A DNA stretch of 14,162 nt from CAYXUW01 sp964468375 (lineage in GTDB: Bacteria > Planctomycetota > Phycisphaerae > Sedimentisphaerales > Anaerobacaceae). The first letter of the stretch is position 1. Every line of letters begins with the position of its first letter. The notes beneath the pieces are model-generated. The model ran no database searches and was not told where the DNA came from. It saw only the letters and a program-made list of their open reading frames with translations. Shown here piece after piece: positions 6,680 through 12,217 of this stretch. Location of the stretch: positions 1 through 14,162 of the forward strand of contig CAYXUW010000062.1 in assembly GCA_964468375.1 (NCBI GenBank), in the 5' to 3' direction. The translations under genes were made by a program, and so were the position numbers.

Positions 6680-6792
6680 TCTCCAATAAATAAACAATAG
6701 CTCTCCCAAACTAATTTCTCTCATCGATTAAATCTAATTGTGTTTTGCTGACACAATCTTCAATTTTTTTCTCCGCCATCGCTAAACAAATC

Positions 6793-6928
6793 TTACCCCA
6801 TTTCCCAATTTCCCACAATCTTTAAAAACTGCTCGTGCGGCCTTCTGCTCGGATACTTACTTTACTGCCCGCCTTCGGCGAACTACTGTTCGTTTCCGAC
6901 TCGCGGGCATCCGGCAGCACAAACAATA
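6793..6928. repeat. Direct repeat copy A, left of the TIR/NDT-like gene
   Basis: This ~136-bp segment recurs in the same orientation at 7744-7880. The shared stretches are TTACCCCATTTCCCAAT, then CTGCTCGGATACT (6845-6857), then a long run beginning GTTTCCGACTCGCGGGC and continuing to CACAA, then CAATA. Between the two arms is a 30-nt core that differs between copies but has the same length. In this copy CGCC-TTC-GGCG forms a small hairpin, and GCCCGC/GCGGGC pair across the core. The rest of the gap from 6680 shows nothing supportable. Confidence 0.75.
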
Positions 6929-6979
6929 TGGGCGAATTCGTACAGGGGATCTGGGGGAAAAAATTAAAAAATATTTTAT

Positions 6980-7702
6980 TTATTGTTCTAGGTTATCTTC
7001 TGTTGCTGGTCTTTTTACTGCATCAAGTTTACTTTGTTTATATGCTTCTAACAGAGTACTTTTGAGTATATCTGCAGAAGTCGAATATCTTGGTTTTGGT
7101 TTCTCAATAATATTTTTTAAATCTTTTAATGTAGCTGTTGTTTGTTCATTTAAGTTTACTGATCTCTCCAATAATTTAATAAAAGATTGAATAACATCAT
7201 CCTTTCCTAATTGCGCTTTCTCAAACAATTTAAGTTTTTTAAGTTGGATATAATGCTGAACTTGAGAATGAAACTGGTCGGGTTTTAGATTGATAGCTTC
7301 GATACGCTGTTTAATTTCTGTTTTTGCTAAAACAACCTTTTCGTAGTCTCTATCAAGAAATATAGCTTTATTTTCTTCAATATCGAAAGGTACTTCTTCA
7401 CCGGTTCTTATCAGATGAATTACAGGTTTTTGTGAACAATGACGAACACCAAGCTCAAAGAAAACGTTCGGATTGTAATACGTCAGGTCAGCAATTACCA
7501 AATCGGCCTCAAACATACGTTCTATAATATTTAACATCAAAAGGCCGATTTCTGGGTCATCGGCTCTTTTAGGTTTTTCGTAACCACATTCAACTGCAAC
7601 AGGTTCTACGACATTTTTTCTGACAAAATCAGCCCATTTTCTTGTATCAGTTTCAGGCTTATCCAGTGCACATATTATAAAGCAAGTTTTTTTATCAGCC
7701 AT
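6980..7702 (-). CDS. TIR / nucleoside 2-deoxyribosyltransferase-like protein
   Basis: 240 residues from the ATG at 7700-7702. AAAGGGA (complement of ~7708-7714) supports this start over a longer frame from 7774 whose N-terminus would be encoded by the flanking repeat. Residues 5-115 match the flavodoxin-like TIR/nucleoside-deoxyribosyltransferase superfamily: first strand CFIICALDK (7-15), MFEADLVIADLTYYNPNVFFELGVRH (63-88 overall) and KPVIHLI (92-98). Glu83 in F-F-E-L-G is at the position of the catalytic Glu of NADase TIRs and deoxyribosyltransferases. The C-terminal half (~120-240) is helical, K/E/L/Q-rich, perhaps coiled coil. Proteins of this class act on NAD or nucleosides and often serve as effectors in bacterial immunity; that role here is inference. 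The gene is convergent to the ParA/RelA-SpoT operon and lies between direct repeats. Confidence 0.82.
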   Translation of the reverse strand: MADKKTCFIICALDKPETDTRKWADFVRKNVVEPVAVECGYEKPKRADDPEIGLLMLNIIERMFEADLVIADLTYYNPNVFFELGVRHCSQKPVIHLIRTGEEVPFDIEENKAIFLDRDYEKVVLAKTEIKQRIEAINLKPDQFHSQVQHYIQLKKLKLFEKAQLGKDDVIQSFIKLLERSVNLNEQTTATLKDLKNIIEKPKPRYSTSADILKSTLLEAYKQSKLDAVKRPATEDNLEQ

Positions 7703-7743
7703 TTCAATCCCTTTCAAAAATACCGCTTTGGCTCCCTCCAATT

Positions 7744-7880
7744 TTACCCCATTTCCCAATCTTATACAATCCATAAAAATCTGCTTGTTTTGCCTCCTGC
7801 TCGGATACTCATTTTTTGTATGCCTACAGCATATTCACTGTCCGTTTCCGACTCGCGGGCATCCGGCAGCACAAGCAATA
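7744..7880. repeat. Direct repeat copy B, right of the TIR/NDT-like gene
   Basis: The partner of the repeat at 6793-6928, in the same orientation and with conserved arms. The 30-nt core is different in sequence but equal in length and forms its own hairpin TATGC-CTACA-GCATA. The paired positions are shifted relative to copy A, so this is not strict covariation. It overlaps the possible promoter region of the TIR/NDT-like gene. Confidence 0.75.
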
Positions 7881-7910
7881 AATGTTTAAAAGCCCTCCGT
7901 TAATTTAGGC

Positions 7911-7948
7911 AACTTTTGATTGTTTTTGTCATCTTTTGTAAACTTTTG
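7911..7948. other. Phased T-tracts (possible intrinsic DNA curvature)
   Basis: Four T4-T5 tracts, each ending in G, recur at an exact 10-bp interval (TTTTG at 7914, 7924, 7934 and 7944), including AACTTTTGA at 7911 and again at 7941. Helically phased T-tracts bend DNA. The stretch is about 140 bp upstream of the strong promoter at 8085. Confidence 0.5.
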
Positions 7949-8001
7949 AACGTTTGTTAATATAACAGCGCCGTTGCCCCCTTTCACCGCATTTTACAAA
8001 T

Positions 8002-8040
8002 TGACGCAAAGCGTCATCCCGACCGAAGCGGAGGGATCTA
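8002..8040. repeat. Palindromic dispersed-type repeat (GTCATCCCGA... family)
   Basis: The hairpin TGACGC-AAA-GCGTCA (8002-8016) runs into ATCCC-GA-CCG-AAG-CGG-A-GGGAT, a second imperfect hairpin. The phrase resembles the GTCATCCCGAxCGAAGCGGAGGGATCT intergenic repeats that recur in many bacterial genomes; membership is from memory. It could act as a bidirectional terminator. Confidence 0.45.
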
Positions 8041-8084
8041 TCCTAAAAGCCCCCGCGGCGCCTGAGCGGGGTACAACTTTTCCC

Positions 8085-8112
8085 TTGATTTTTGCCCGAA
8101 ATTTGGTATAAT
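8085..8112 (+). promoter_or_regulatory. Strong sigma70-type promoter of a possible ncRNA
   Basis: TTGATT (8085-8090), a 16-bp spacer and a perfect TATAAT (8107-8112). The predicted start, about 8119, coincides with the first base of a perfect 7-bp hairpin. No good ORF with a ribosome site follows within 400 bp. Confidence 0.5.
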
Positions 8113-8118
8113 ACTCCC

Positions 8119-8241
8119 CAGTCCCTCAGGGACTGCATATCGCCACCGAGTGGCAAGGTCGTGGGACCAGCAGGTCCGGGTCAGAAACGACTTAATAATT
8201 TCAACTTTGTTAGTGGAGTTCAACTGTTTATACAGCAGTTG
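8119..8241 (+). ncRNA. Possible structured RNA, four successive hairpins
   Basis: Stems: CAGTCCC-TCA-GGGACTG (8119-8135, perfect 7 bp); GCCAC-CGA-GTGGC (8142-8154); an outer GTCGT/ACGAC (8158-8162/8187-8191) enclosing GGACC-AGCA-GGTCC (8164-8177); and CAACTG-9 nt-CAGTTG (8221-8241). I do not recognise a known RNA class, and there is no clear U-tract terminator. It may instead be the 5' part of the dispersed element that continues to about 8470. Confidence 0.35.
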
Positions 8242-8288
8242 GAAACCCAAACGGAGATTGTCTATCATGACAGGAAAAATCAATCATA

Positions 8289-8470
8289 TTGAAGTTAATT
8301 ATGCAAAACAAACCCAATTTCAGAAATGCTCAAATGTTCATAACTTTAGTAACAGCAATGACTACGAACAAAAAACTACGAACTATGAACTACTCAAAAC
8401 AAAGCCAATTCAAACCCAATTCAAACCCAAACAAAGCCAATTTCAAAAGCAATATTATGAATGGTAAACC
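8289..8470. repeat. Dispersed non-coding element with Gln/Asn/Pro/Lys/Phe-type short repeats
   Basis: The stretch is rich in reiterated CCAATTCAAA / CCAATTTC / CAAAC units (clearest at 8406-8455) and would read in one frame as NKPNF...QSQFKPN. Two further overlapping frames are open as well, which argues for low-complexity repeat rather than coding. I recall sequences of this flavour scattered through Phycisphaerae genomes. Gene density, ribosome sites and codon use do not support a protein here. Confidence 0.55.
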
Positions 8471-8527
8471 GATTGCAATTCCCAAGTTTGCCACTATAAT
8501 CTGGTTGATTCCGCCGAAGGCACAGAG

Positions 8528-8908
8528 ATGCAGAAGAAGGATGATATGATGAGGAACAGATATAAAAATTCGGGAACGGTATTGGCAGGTGCAATCTTAT
8601 TGATAATTGTCGCTTTAATAGCTTTAGCAATTGTCAGGTCCATCTGGGTCGATGCGGCAAATAATTATTATGATAAATTAATATCAGCATACATAGAAGA
8701 AACGGCATATTATTACGAAGGCGACCGAGATAAGCTGAAGAAGAGACTGCTGGAGGATGATATATTCATCAAAATACATAAATGGGACAGAGAAAGCTTT
8801 GTCAAAGACAAACAATTATATAACGATATGATAAGAACACAGGCCGAGCAACAGAAGAGAAAGGAAGAAAAAGCATCAGGTGACGTAGAAACGCTGATAA
8901 ATCTATAA
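8528..8908 (+). CDS. Small single-pass membrane protein of unknown function
   Basis: 126 residues if ATG 8528 is used, or 119-120 from the ATGs at 8546/8549. Both regions have a GAAGG at suitable distance (8516-8520 or 8536-8540), so the start is undecided. Residues ~18-37 form one hydrophobic helix (GAILLIIVALIALAIV) after a basic N-terminus. The rest is charged, with many Tyr, Glu and Lys (AAYYY-type clusters, DRDKLKKRLLEDD) and probably helical. I recognise no family. The orientation (basic residues before the helix) suggests the C-terminal part lies outside the cytoplasm. It is followed at 144 bp by gpsA on the same strand. Coding potential is plausible but unproven. Confidence 0.55.
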   Translation: MQKKDDMMRNRYKNSGTVLAGAILLIIVALIALAIVRSIWVDAANNYYDKLISAYIEETAYYYEGDRDKLKKRLLEDDIFIKIHKWDRESFVKDKQLYNDMIRTQAEQQKRKEEKASGDVETLINL

Positions 8909-8985
8909 AAAAAGTGTGAAGATTGCGAACAGGAAGGACAGGAGCATAAGGCAAAACAGCAGTGGACGAAAGAGCGGAAGACCGC

Positions 8986-9010
8986 CGCGGCCTTCGGCCT
9001 CGCAATGACA
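8986..9010. repeat. Palindromic dispersed-type repeat (TGTCATTGCGAGG... family)
   Basis: Read on the minus strand this begins TGTCATTGCGAGGCC and contains the hairpin GGCC-TTC-GGCC. It resembles widely scattered TGTCATTGCGAG intergenic repeats. A longer gpsA frame would have to translate this repeat, which argues against that start. Confidence 0.45.
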
Positions 9011-9016
9011 AACACA

Positions 9017-9044
9017 TTGCAATTTGGCGGTTTGGCCGTATAAT
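9017..9044 (+). promoter_or_regulatory. gpsA promoter implying a leaderless transcript
   Basis: TTGCAA (9017-9022), a 16-bp spacer and a perfect TATAAT (9039-9044). Transcription would begin 6-8 nt downstream, at 9050-9052, which is the gpsA ATG (9052). There is no Shine-Dalgarno before that ATG, only CTCCTCT. Confidence 0.5.
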
Positions 9045-9051
9045 CTCCTCT

Positions 9052-10047
9052 ATGTTCGGGAATATCTCAATAATCGGCGACGGTGCGATGGCGACGGTTA
9101 TGGGTATGCTGCTTTGCGAGAAGGGCATACCGACGCGGATGTGGGGTTATGACAGCGAGCAGTTAAGCCAGATTGAGAAAACCAGAGAAAACAAAAAATT
9201 CCTGCCGGGCTATAACTTGCCTGAAAATCTCACCTTTCAGAGCAATGACAAGCAGATAATGGAGGGTGCCGATTTAATCATATCGGCTGTGCCGTGCCAG
9301 TTTATGCGGGGCGTCTGGGACAGACTTAAGAATCATTTCCCAAAAGAGACGGCGGTACTTTCGGTAACCAAAGGCATTGAAAACGGGACACTGCTGCGTC
9401 CGAGCCAGATACTTGCGGAAATAATCGGCAAAGATATCAAGTGCATTGTTTTGAGCGGGCCAACCATTTCCGACGAATTGGCAAGACGGCTACCCGCGAC
9501 GGCGGCGGCCGCCTGCAGCGATGAGCGGTTGGCAAAAGAAGCTCAGCGAACCTTCTCAACTCAGTGGCTTCGTGTTTATACCAATACCGACATCGTCGGC
9601 GTCGAGTTAGCCGGCGCGATGAAGAATATTATTGCTATAGCTGCGGGCATTATAGACGGGATGGGCGCCGGCGATAACGCGAAGGCGGCTTTGTTAAGCC
9701 GGGGGCTGGCCGAGATAACCCGGCTGGGAATCGCCTGCGGCGCAAAGCCAAAAACGTTTGCGGGATTAACAGGTCTGGGGGACCTTGTAACAACCTGTAT
9801 TTCTCCTACTGGCAGAAACCGCTCGTTCGGCGAGAGAATAGGCAAGGGCCAAACCGTGGAGCAGGCTCAGCGAGCGACTGAATCGGTCATTGAAGGTATC
9901 GCCACCTGCAAATCGGCTGTTGAGCTTGCCGGTAGATACAAAGTCGAGATGCCGATTACCCAGTCTGTTTATGAAATACTGTTCGAGGGCAAATCGGTGC
10001 AGAAAGCGATTGCCGATTTAATGACACGCCAGCTCAAGGCCGAATAA
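9052..10047 (+). CDS. gpsA: NAD(P)-dependent glycerol-3-phosphate dehydrogenase
   Basis: This enzyme reduces dihydroxyacetone phosphate to sn-glycerol 3-phosphate, the backbone for phospholipids, in the cytoplasm. The 331 residues match the family length. The N-terminal Rossmann motif is ISIIGDGAMATVMG (5-18). SVTKG (104-108) carries a conserved Lys, LSGPTISDE (134-142) is a family signature, and ELAGAMKNIIAIAAGIIDG (185-203) contains the catalytic Lys191. FAGLTGLGDLVTTC (236-249) and the S-P-T-G-R-N-R (251-257) substrate loop complete the set. The first glycine motif is G-D-G-A-M-A rather than the common G-A-G-x-W/F-G. I chose ATG 9052 because family homology begins there; an in-frame ATG at 8962 would add 30 residues encoded by a repeat. 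Confidence 0.97.
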   Translation: MFGNISIIGDGAMATVMGMLLCEKGIPTRMWGYDSEQLSQIEKTRENKKFLPGYNLPENLTFQSNDKQIMEGADLIISAVPCQFMRGVWDRLKNHFPKETAVLSVTKGIENGTLLRPSQILAEIIGKDIKCIVLSGPTISDELARRLPATAAAACSDERLAKEAQRTFSTQWLRVYTNTDIVGVELAGAMKNIIAIAAGIIDGMGAGDNAKAALLSRGLAEITRLGIACGAKPKTFAGLTGLGDLVTTCISPTGRNRSFGERIGKGQTVEQAQRATESVIEGIATCKSAVELAGRYKVEMPITQSVYEILFEGKSVQKAIADLMTRQLKAE

Positions 10048-10316
10048 ATCACTTTTCCAATAACTGAAAAACGCGCGGGGGAATTCGTCCTATAAAGTTT
10101 ATTTTTCTATCAGTTTAGAAATCCAACGCGAATCTGCTTAGCTCAGCAGAATAAAAACCGGCGGGCGGGCAAAAAAACATCTAAGTGCAGGATGTATTTG
10201 GCCGAAAAGTCCAATACTGAAAACAGCGGCGGATGCAGGCATTGTTGTGCGATTTTCATCGGAGCCAAAATTACTTGGGATAATGTAAAATCTATTCACT
10301 TAAAAAGGATTATAAT
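10048..10316. other. Non-coding spacer between gpsA and pilT
   Basis: No ORF, tRNA or clear terminator. There is a GC-rich patch (CCGGCGGGCGGGC) followed by A7. I could not place a convincing -35/-10 pair for pilT. Confidence 0.4.
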
Positions 10317-11408
10317 ATGGCGCATATAAATGAGATACTGACAGAGGCGATAAAGGAAAAAGCGAGCGACGTGCACATCAATGTCGGCATGCCGCCGACA
10401 TATCGGAAAAACACAGAGCTGATCTTGATGGACTTTCCCGCTATCAGTAATGAAGACGCAAAGCAGATGCTTCTTTATATGGTCGGGTCGGACAGATTTA
10501 ACAGATTCCAAAAAGACCAGGACCTCGATTTCTCAACAACCACCGAGGGCCATAACCGGCTGCGCGTTAACGCTCATTATCAGCGTGAGACGATTGCAAT
10601 TTCGTTCAGGGTGATTCCGAATCAGATTCCGTTAATAGAAGACCTAAACCTTCCGGCAGTGGTCAAGGGGTTGACCGACCTGCCGAGAGGTCTGGTATTA
10701 GTAACGGGTCATACCGGTTCCGGCAAAAGCACAACGCTGGCTGCGATGATAGGGATGATAAACAAAAAATTCAAAAAACGCATAGTTACGCTAGAAGACC
10801 CTATCGAATACCTGTTATCAAACGATAAGAGTATGATAGAACAGCGTGAAATCGGCGCTGACTGTCCGGATTTTGCTTCGGGGCTGCGGCACGTTCTGCG
10901 GCAGGACCCCGATATCATTATGGTGGGCGAGATGAGAGACCTCGAAACCACAGGGGCAACAATCACCGCTGCTGAAACCNNNNNNNNNNCGATAAATTCT
11001 TCTCAAACAATAGAGCGTATCATAGATATTTATCCTGCAAACCAGCAGGATCAAATCCGCACGATGCTGGCCAATACATTGCAGGCGGTTATCTCACAAA
11101 CACTTTTCAGACGAGTGGATGTGCCCGGGATGGTGCCCTGCACGGAAATTCTGCTGTGCACCACAGCAGTGAGAAACTGCATCCGCGAGAATAGAATTTA
11201 CGAAATACCCAATATTATTGAGACTTCCCGCCGTCTTGGCATGCAGAATATAGACCACAGCATTGTCGATATGTACTTCAAAGGTTTCATAGACAGAAAC
11301 GAGGCCATTACAAGGTCGACCAATCCCAGCAAGATGGAAAAGGAGCTAACGCCTCGGGAAGAGGTTGCAGCAGCCCAAACCCCTGTTCCTGAAGCTGCCA
11401 AGAAATAA
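10317..11408 (+). CDS. pilT: Type IV pilus retraction ATPase PilT, with an internal assembly gap
   Basis: PilT is the hexameric cytoplasmic ATPase that powers pilus depolymerisation and twitching. Family elements: N-terminal ASDVHINVGMPP (16-27), Walker A GHTGSGKSTT (131-140), the Asp box TLEDPIEY (158-165), Walker B DPDIIMVGEMRD (197-208) and the C-terminal PCTEILLCTTAVRNCIRE stretch. Ten Ns (10980-10989) interrupt the frame directly after A-A-E-T, where PilT proteins have GHLVxxTLHT, the His box. The frame is the same on both sides, so the gene is probably intact and the defect is in the assembly. AAGGA at 10305-10309 supports the ATG. A Pro/Ala/Glu-rich tail (~340-363) follows the conserved core. 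Confidence 0.95.
   Translation: MAHINEILTEAIKEKASDVHINVGMPPTYRKNTELILMDFPAISNEDAKQMLLYMVGSDRFNRFQKDQDLDFSTTTEGHNRLRVNAHYQRETIAISFRVIPNQIPLIEDLNLPAVVKGLTDLPRGLVLVTGHTGSGKSTTLAAMIGMINKKFKKRIVTLEDPIEYLLSNDKSMIEQREIGADCPDFASGLRHVLRQDPDIIMVGEMRDLETTGATITAAETXXXXINSSQTIERIIDIYPANQQDQIRTMLANTLQAVISQTLFRRVDVPGMVPCTEILLCTTAVRNCIRENRIYEIPNIIETSRRLGMQNIDHSIVDMYFKGFIDRNEAITRSTNPSKMEKELTPREEVAAAQTPVPEAAKK
10980..10989. other. Assembly gap (10 Ns) inside pilT
   Basis: This is a run of N of arbitrary length. Counting PilT family residues between A-A-E-T and I-N-S-S-Q-T, ten residues (GHLV..TLHT) should fit, i.e. about 28 unknown bases before the CG of the Thr codon. The extra 18 bases are a multiple of three, so the frame is kept. 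Confidence 0.9.
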
Positions 11409-11543
11409 GCTTTGGCCAGGGTGGGGGCGTTTTCGGAAACGGTAATAAGTTCACAAATTTGCCATAACTGCTTTTAATATCGCATCTTAAAGCTATCAGC
11501 AAAACCCCCAACGGCATCCTTTCGCAGTTTTATAACAAAATTC

Positions 11544-11573
11544 TTGATTTTTGTGCTCTTTTAACGATAGTAT
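11544..11573 (+). promoter_or_regulatory. Candidate promoter of tRNA-Val
   Basis: TTGATT (11544-11549) with either GATAGT (11566-11571, spacer 16) or TAGTAT (11568-11573, spacer 18). The predicted start is near 11580, 9 nt before the tRNA. Confidence 0.45.
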
Positions 11574-11588
11574 AGGCCAACTACTCAA

Positions 11589-11662
11589 GGGCGGTTAGCT
11601 CAGCTGGCTAGAGCGCCTGCTCGACACGCAGGAGGTCGTTGGTTCAAGTCCAATACCGCCCA
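11589..11662 (+). tRNA. tRNA-Val (anticodon GAC)
   Basis: A 74-nt cloverleaf: acceptor GGGCGGT/ACCGCCC with discriminator A, D stem GCTC/GAGC, anticodon stem CCTGC/GCAGG with loop TCGACAC (anticodon GAC at 11623-11625), a 5-nt variable loop, and a T arm with TTCAAGT. CCA is not encoded. Position 33, almost always U, is C (11622). Confidence 0.93.
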
Positions 11663-12217
11663 TTATTTCAAGCCGGCGAAGCCAAATCTAAGTATCTAAA
11701 TTCGTGCTCGCTTTCTTAATTGGCATTTCCAACTTAAAACCTGTTATTGAGATGGGCTTATAGTAATAATAGCCTTTGCGCTTTTAAACACAATATTACC
11801 GCTAATGCGGGTCGTATCAGCTTGCGCATCCGCTTCGTTATCATAGGTGTTAAAGGATAAAAAATTGCGCAGAAACAACTGCAAAACAAAAACGTCGAAG
11901 AAAATTCAGAGTTTAACCGTTGATTTGTCCCATAAAAATGTCCCCCTTGGCCGAAGTGACGGATTCTCCGAATTGCAAAGCGCCCGCTTTCAAATAAATT
12001 TGTGATTTTTGGCCTCCGAGAATTTTTTTTGTATACTTTATAATACAACATCAGGCGGTATTAAACGAGTTTTGTTTATTATTACGAGCTTTCTGCTCAT
12101 TATGGCTATACGGTTAAACGAGAATAAAACGCCCGCTGACGGGGCGGTTAGAAATTGCAAAGTAAAAATTATTTTTCGGAAAAGACTTATTTAATGGCGA
12201 CTGATTAAGGCGGCCGA
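11663..12217. other. Non-coding region before pilB with inverted repeats
   Basis: No credible gene lies in this 555-bp stretch. Visible elements are an inverted repeat TTGTAT-8 nt-ATACAA (12029-12048) that contains a perfect TATAAT (12039-12044) and could be an operator overlapping a -10; a direct repeat TTAAACGAG at 12061-12069 and 12114-12122; and a GC stem CGCCC-7 nt-GGGCG (12130-12146). If transcription starts near 12051, pilB has a leader of about 165 nt. A 61-codon frame at 12009-12194 has no ribosome site or protein-like features. Confidence 0.45.

Noticed and set aside
6835..7065. 76-residue frame with a hydrophobic segment between the RelA/SpoT gene and the TIR/NDT-like gene
   Set aside because: Its first half is the non-coding direct repeat and its hydrophobic half is antisense to the last codons of the TIR/NDT-like gene; it has no convincing ribosome site.
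7703..7774. Upstream ATG extending the TIR/NDT-like protein by 24 residues
   Set aside because: The extension is encoded by the flanking repeat, while the ATG at 7702 has a proper AAAGGGA site and the fold begins just after it.
7911..7949. Possible CRISPR-like or tandem array because AACTTTTGA recurs at a 30-bp spacing
   Set aside because: There are only two copies of a 9-mer with no repeat-spacer structure; better explained as phased T-tracts.
8092..8549. Several overlapping frames of 66-105 codons (plus) and one of 81 (minus)
   Set aside because: They lie in hairpin and low-complexity repeat DNA, are open in multiple frames at once and lack domain features.
8962..9051. 30-residue N-terminal extension of gpsA
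   Set aside because: It reads through a palindromic dispersed repeat, is unlike GpsA proteins, and a TATAAT promoter lies inside it.
12009..12194. 61-residue frame before pilB
   Set aside because: It begins upstream of a candidate promoter, has no Shine-Dalgarno and no recognisable pattern.
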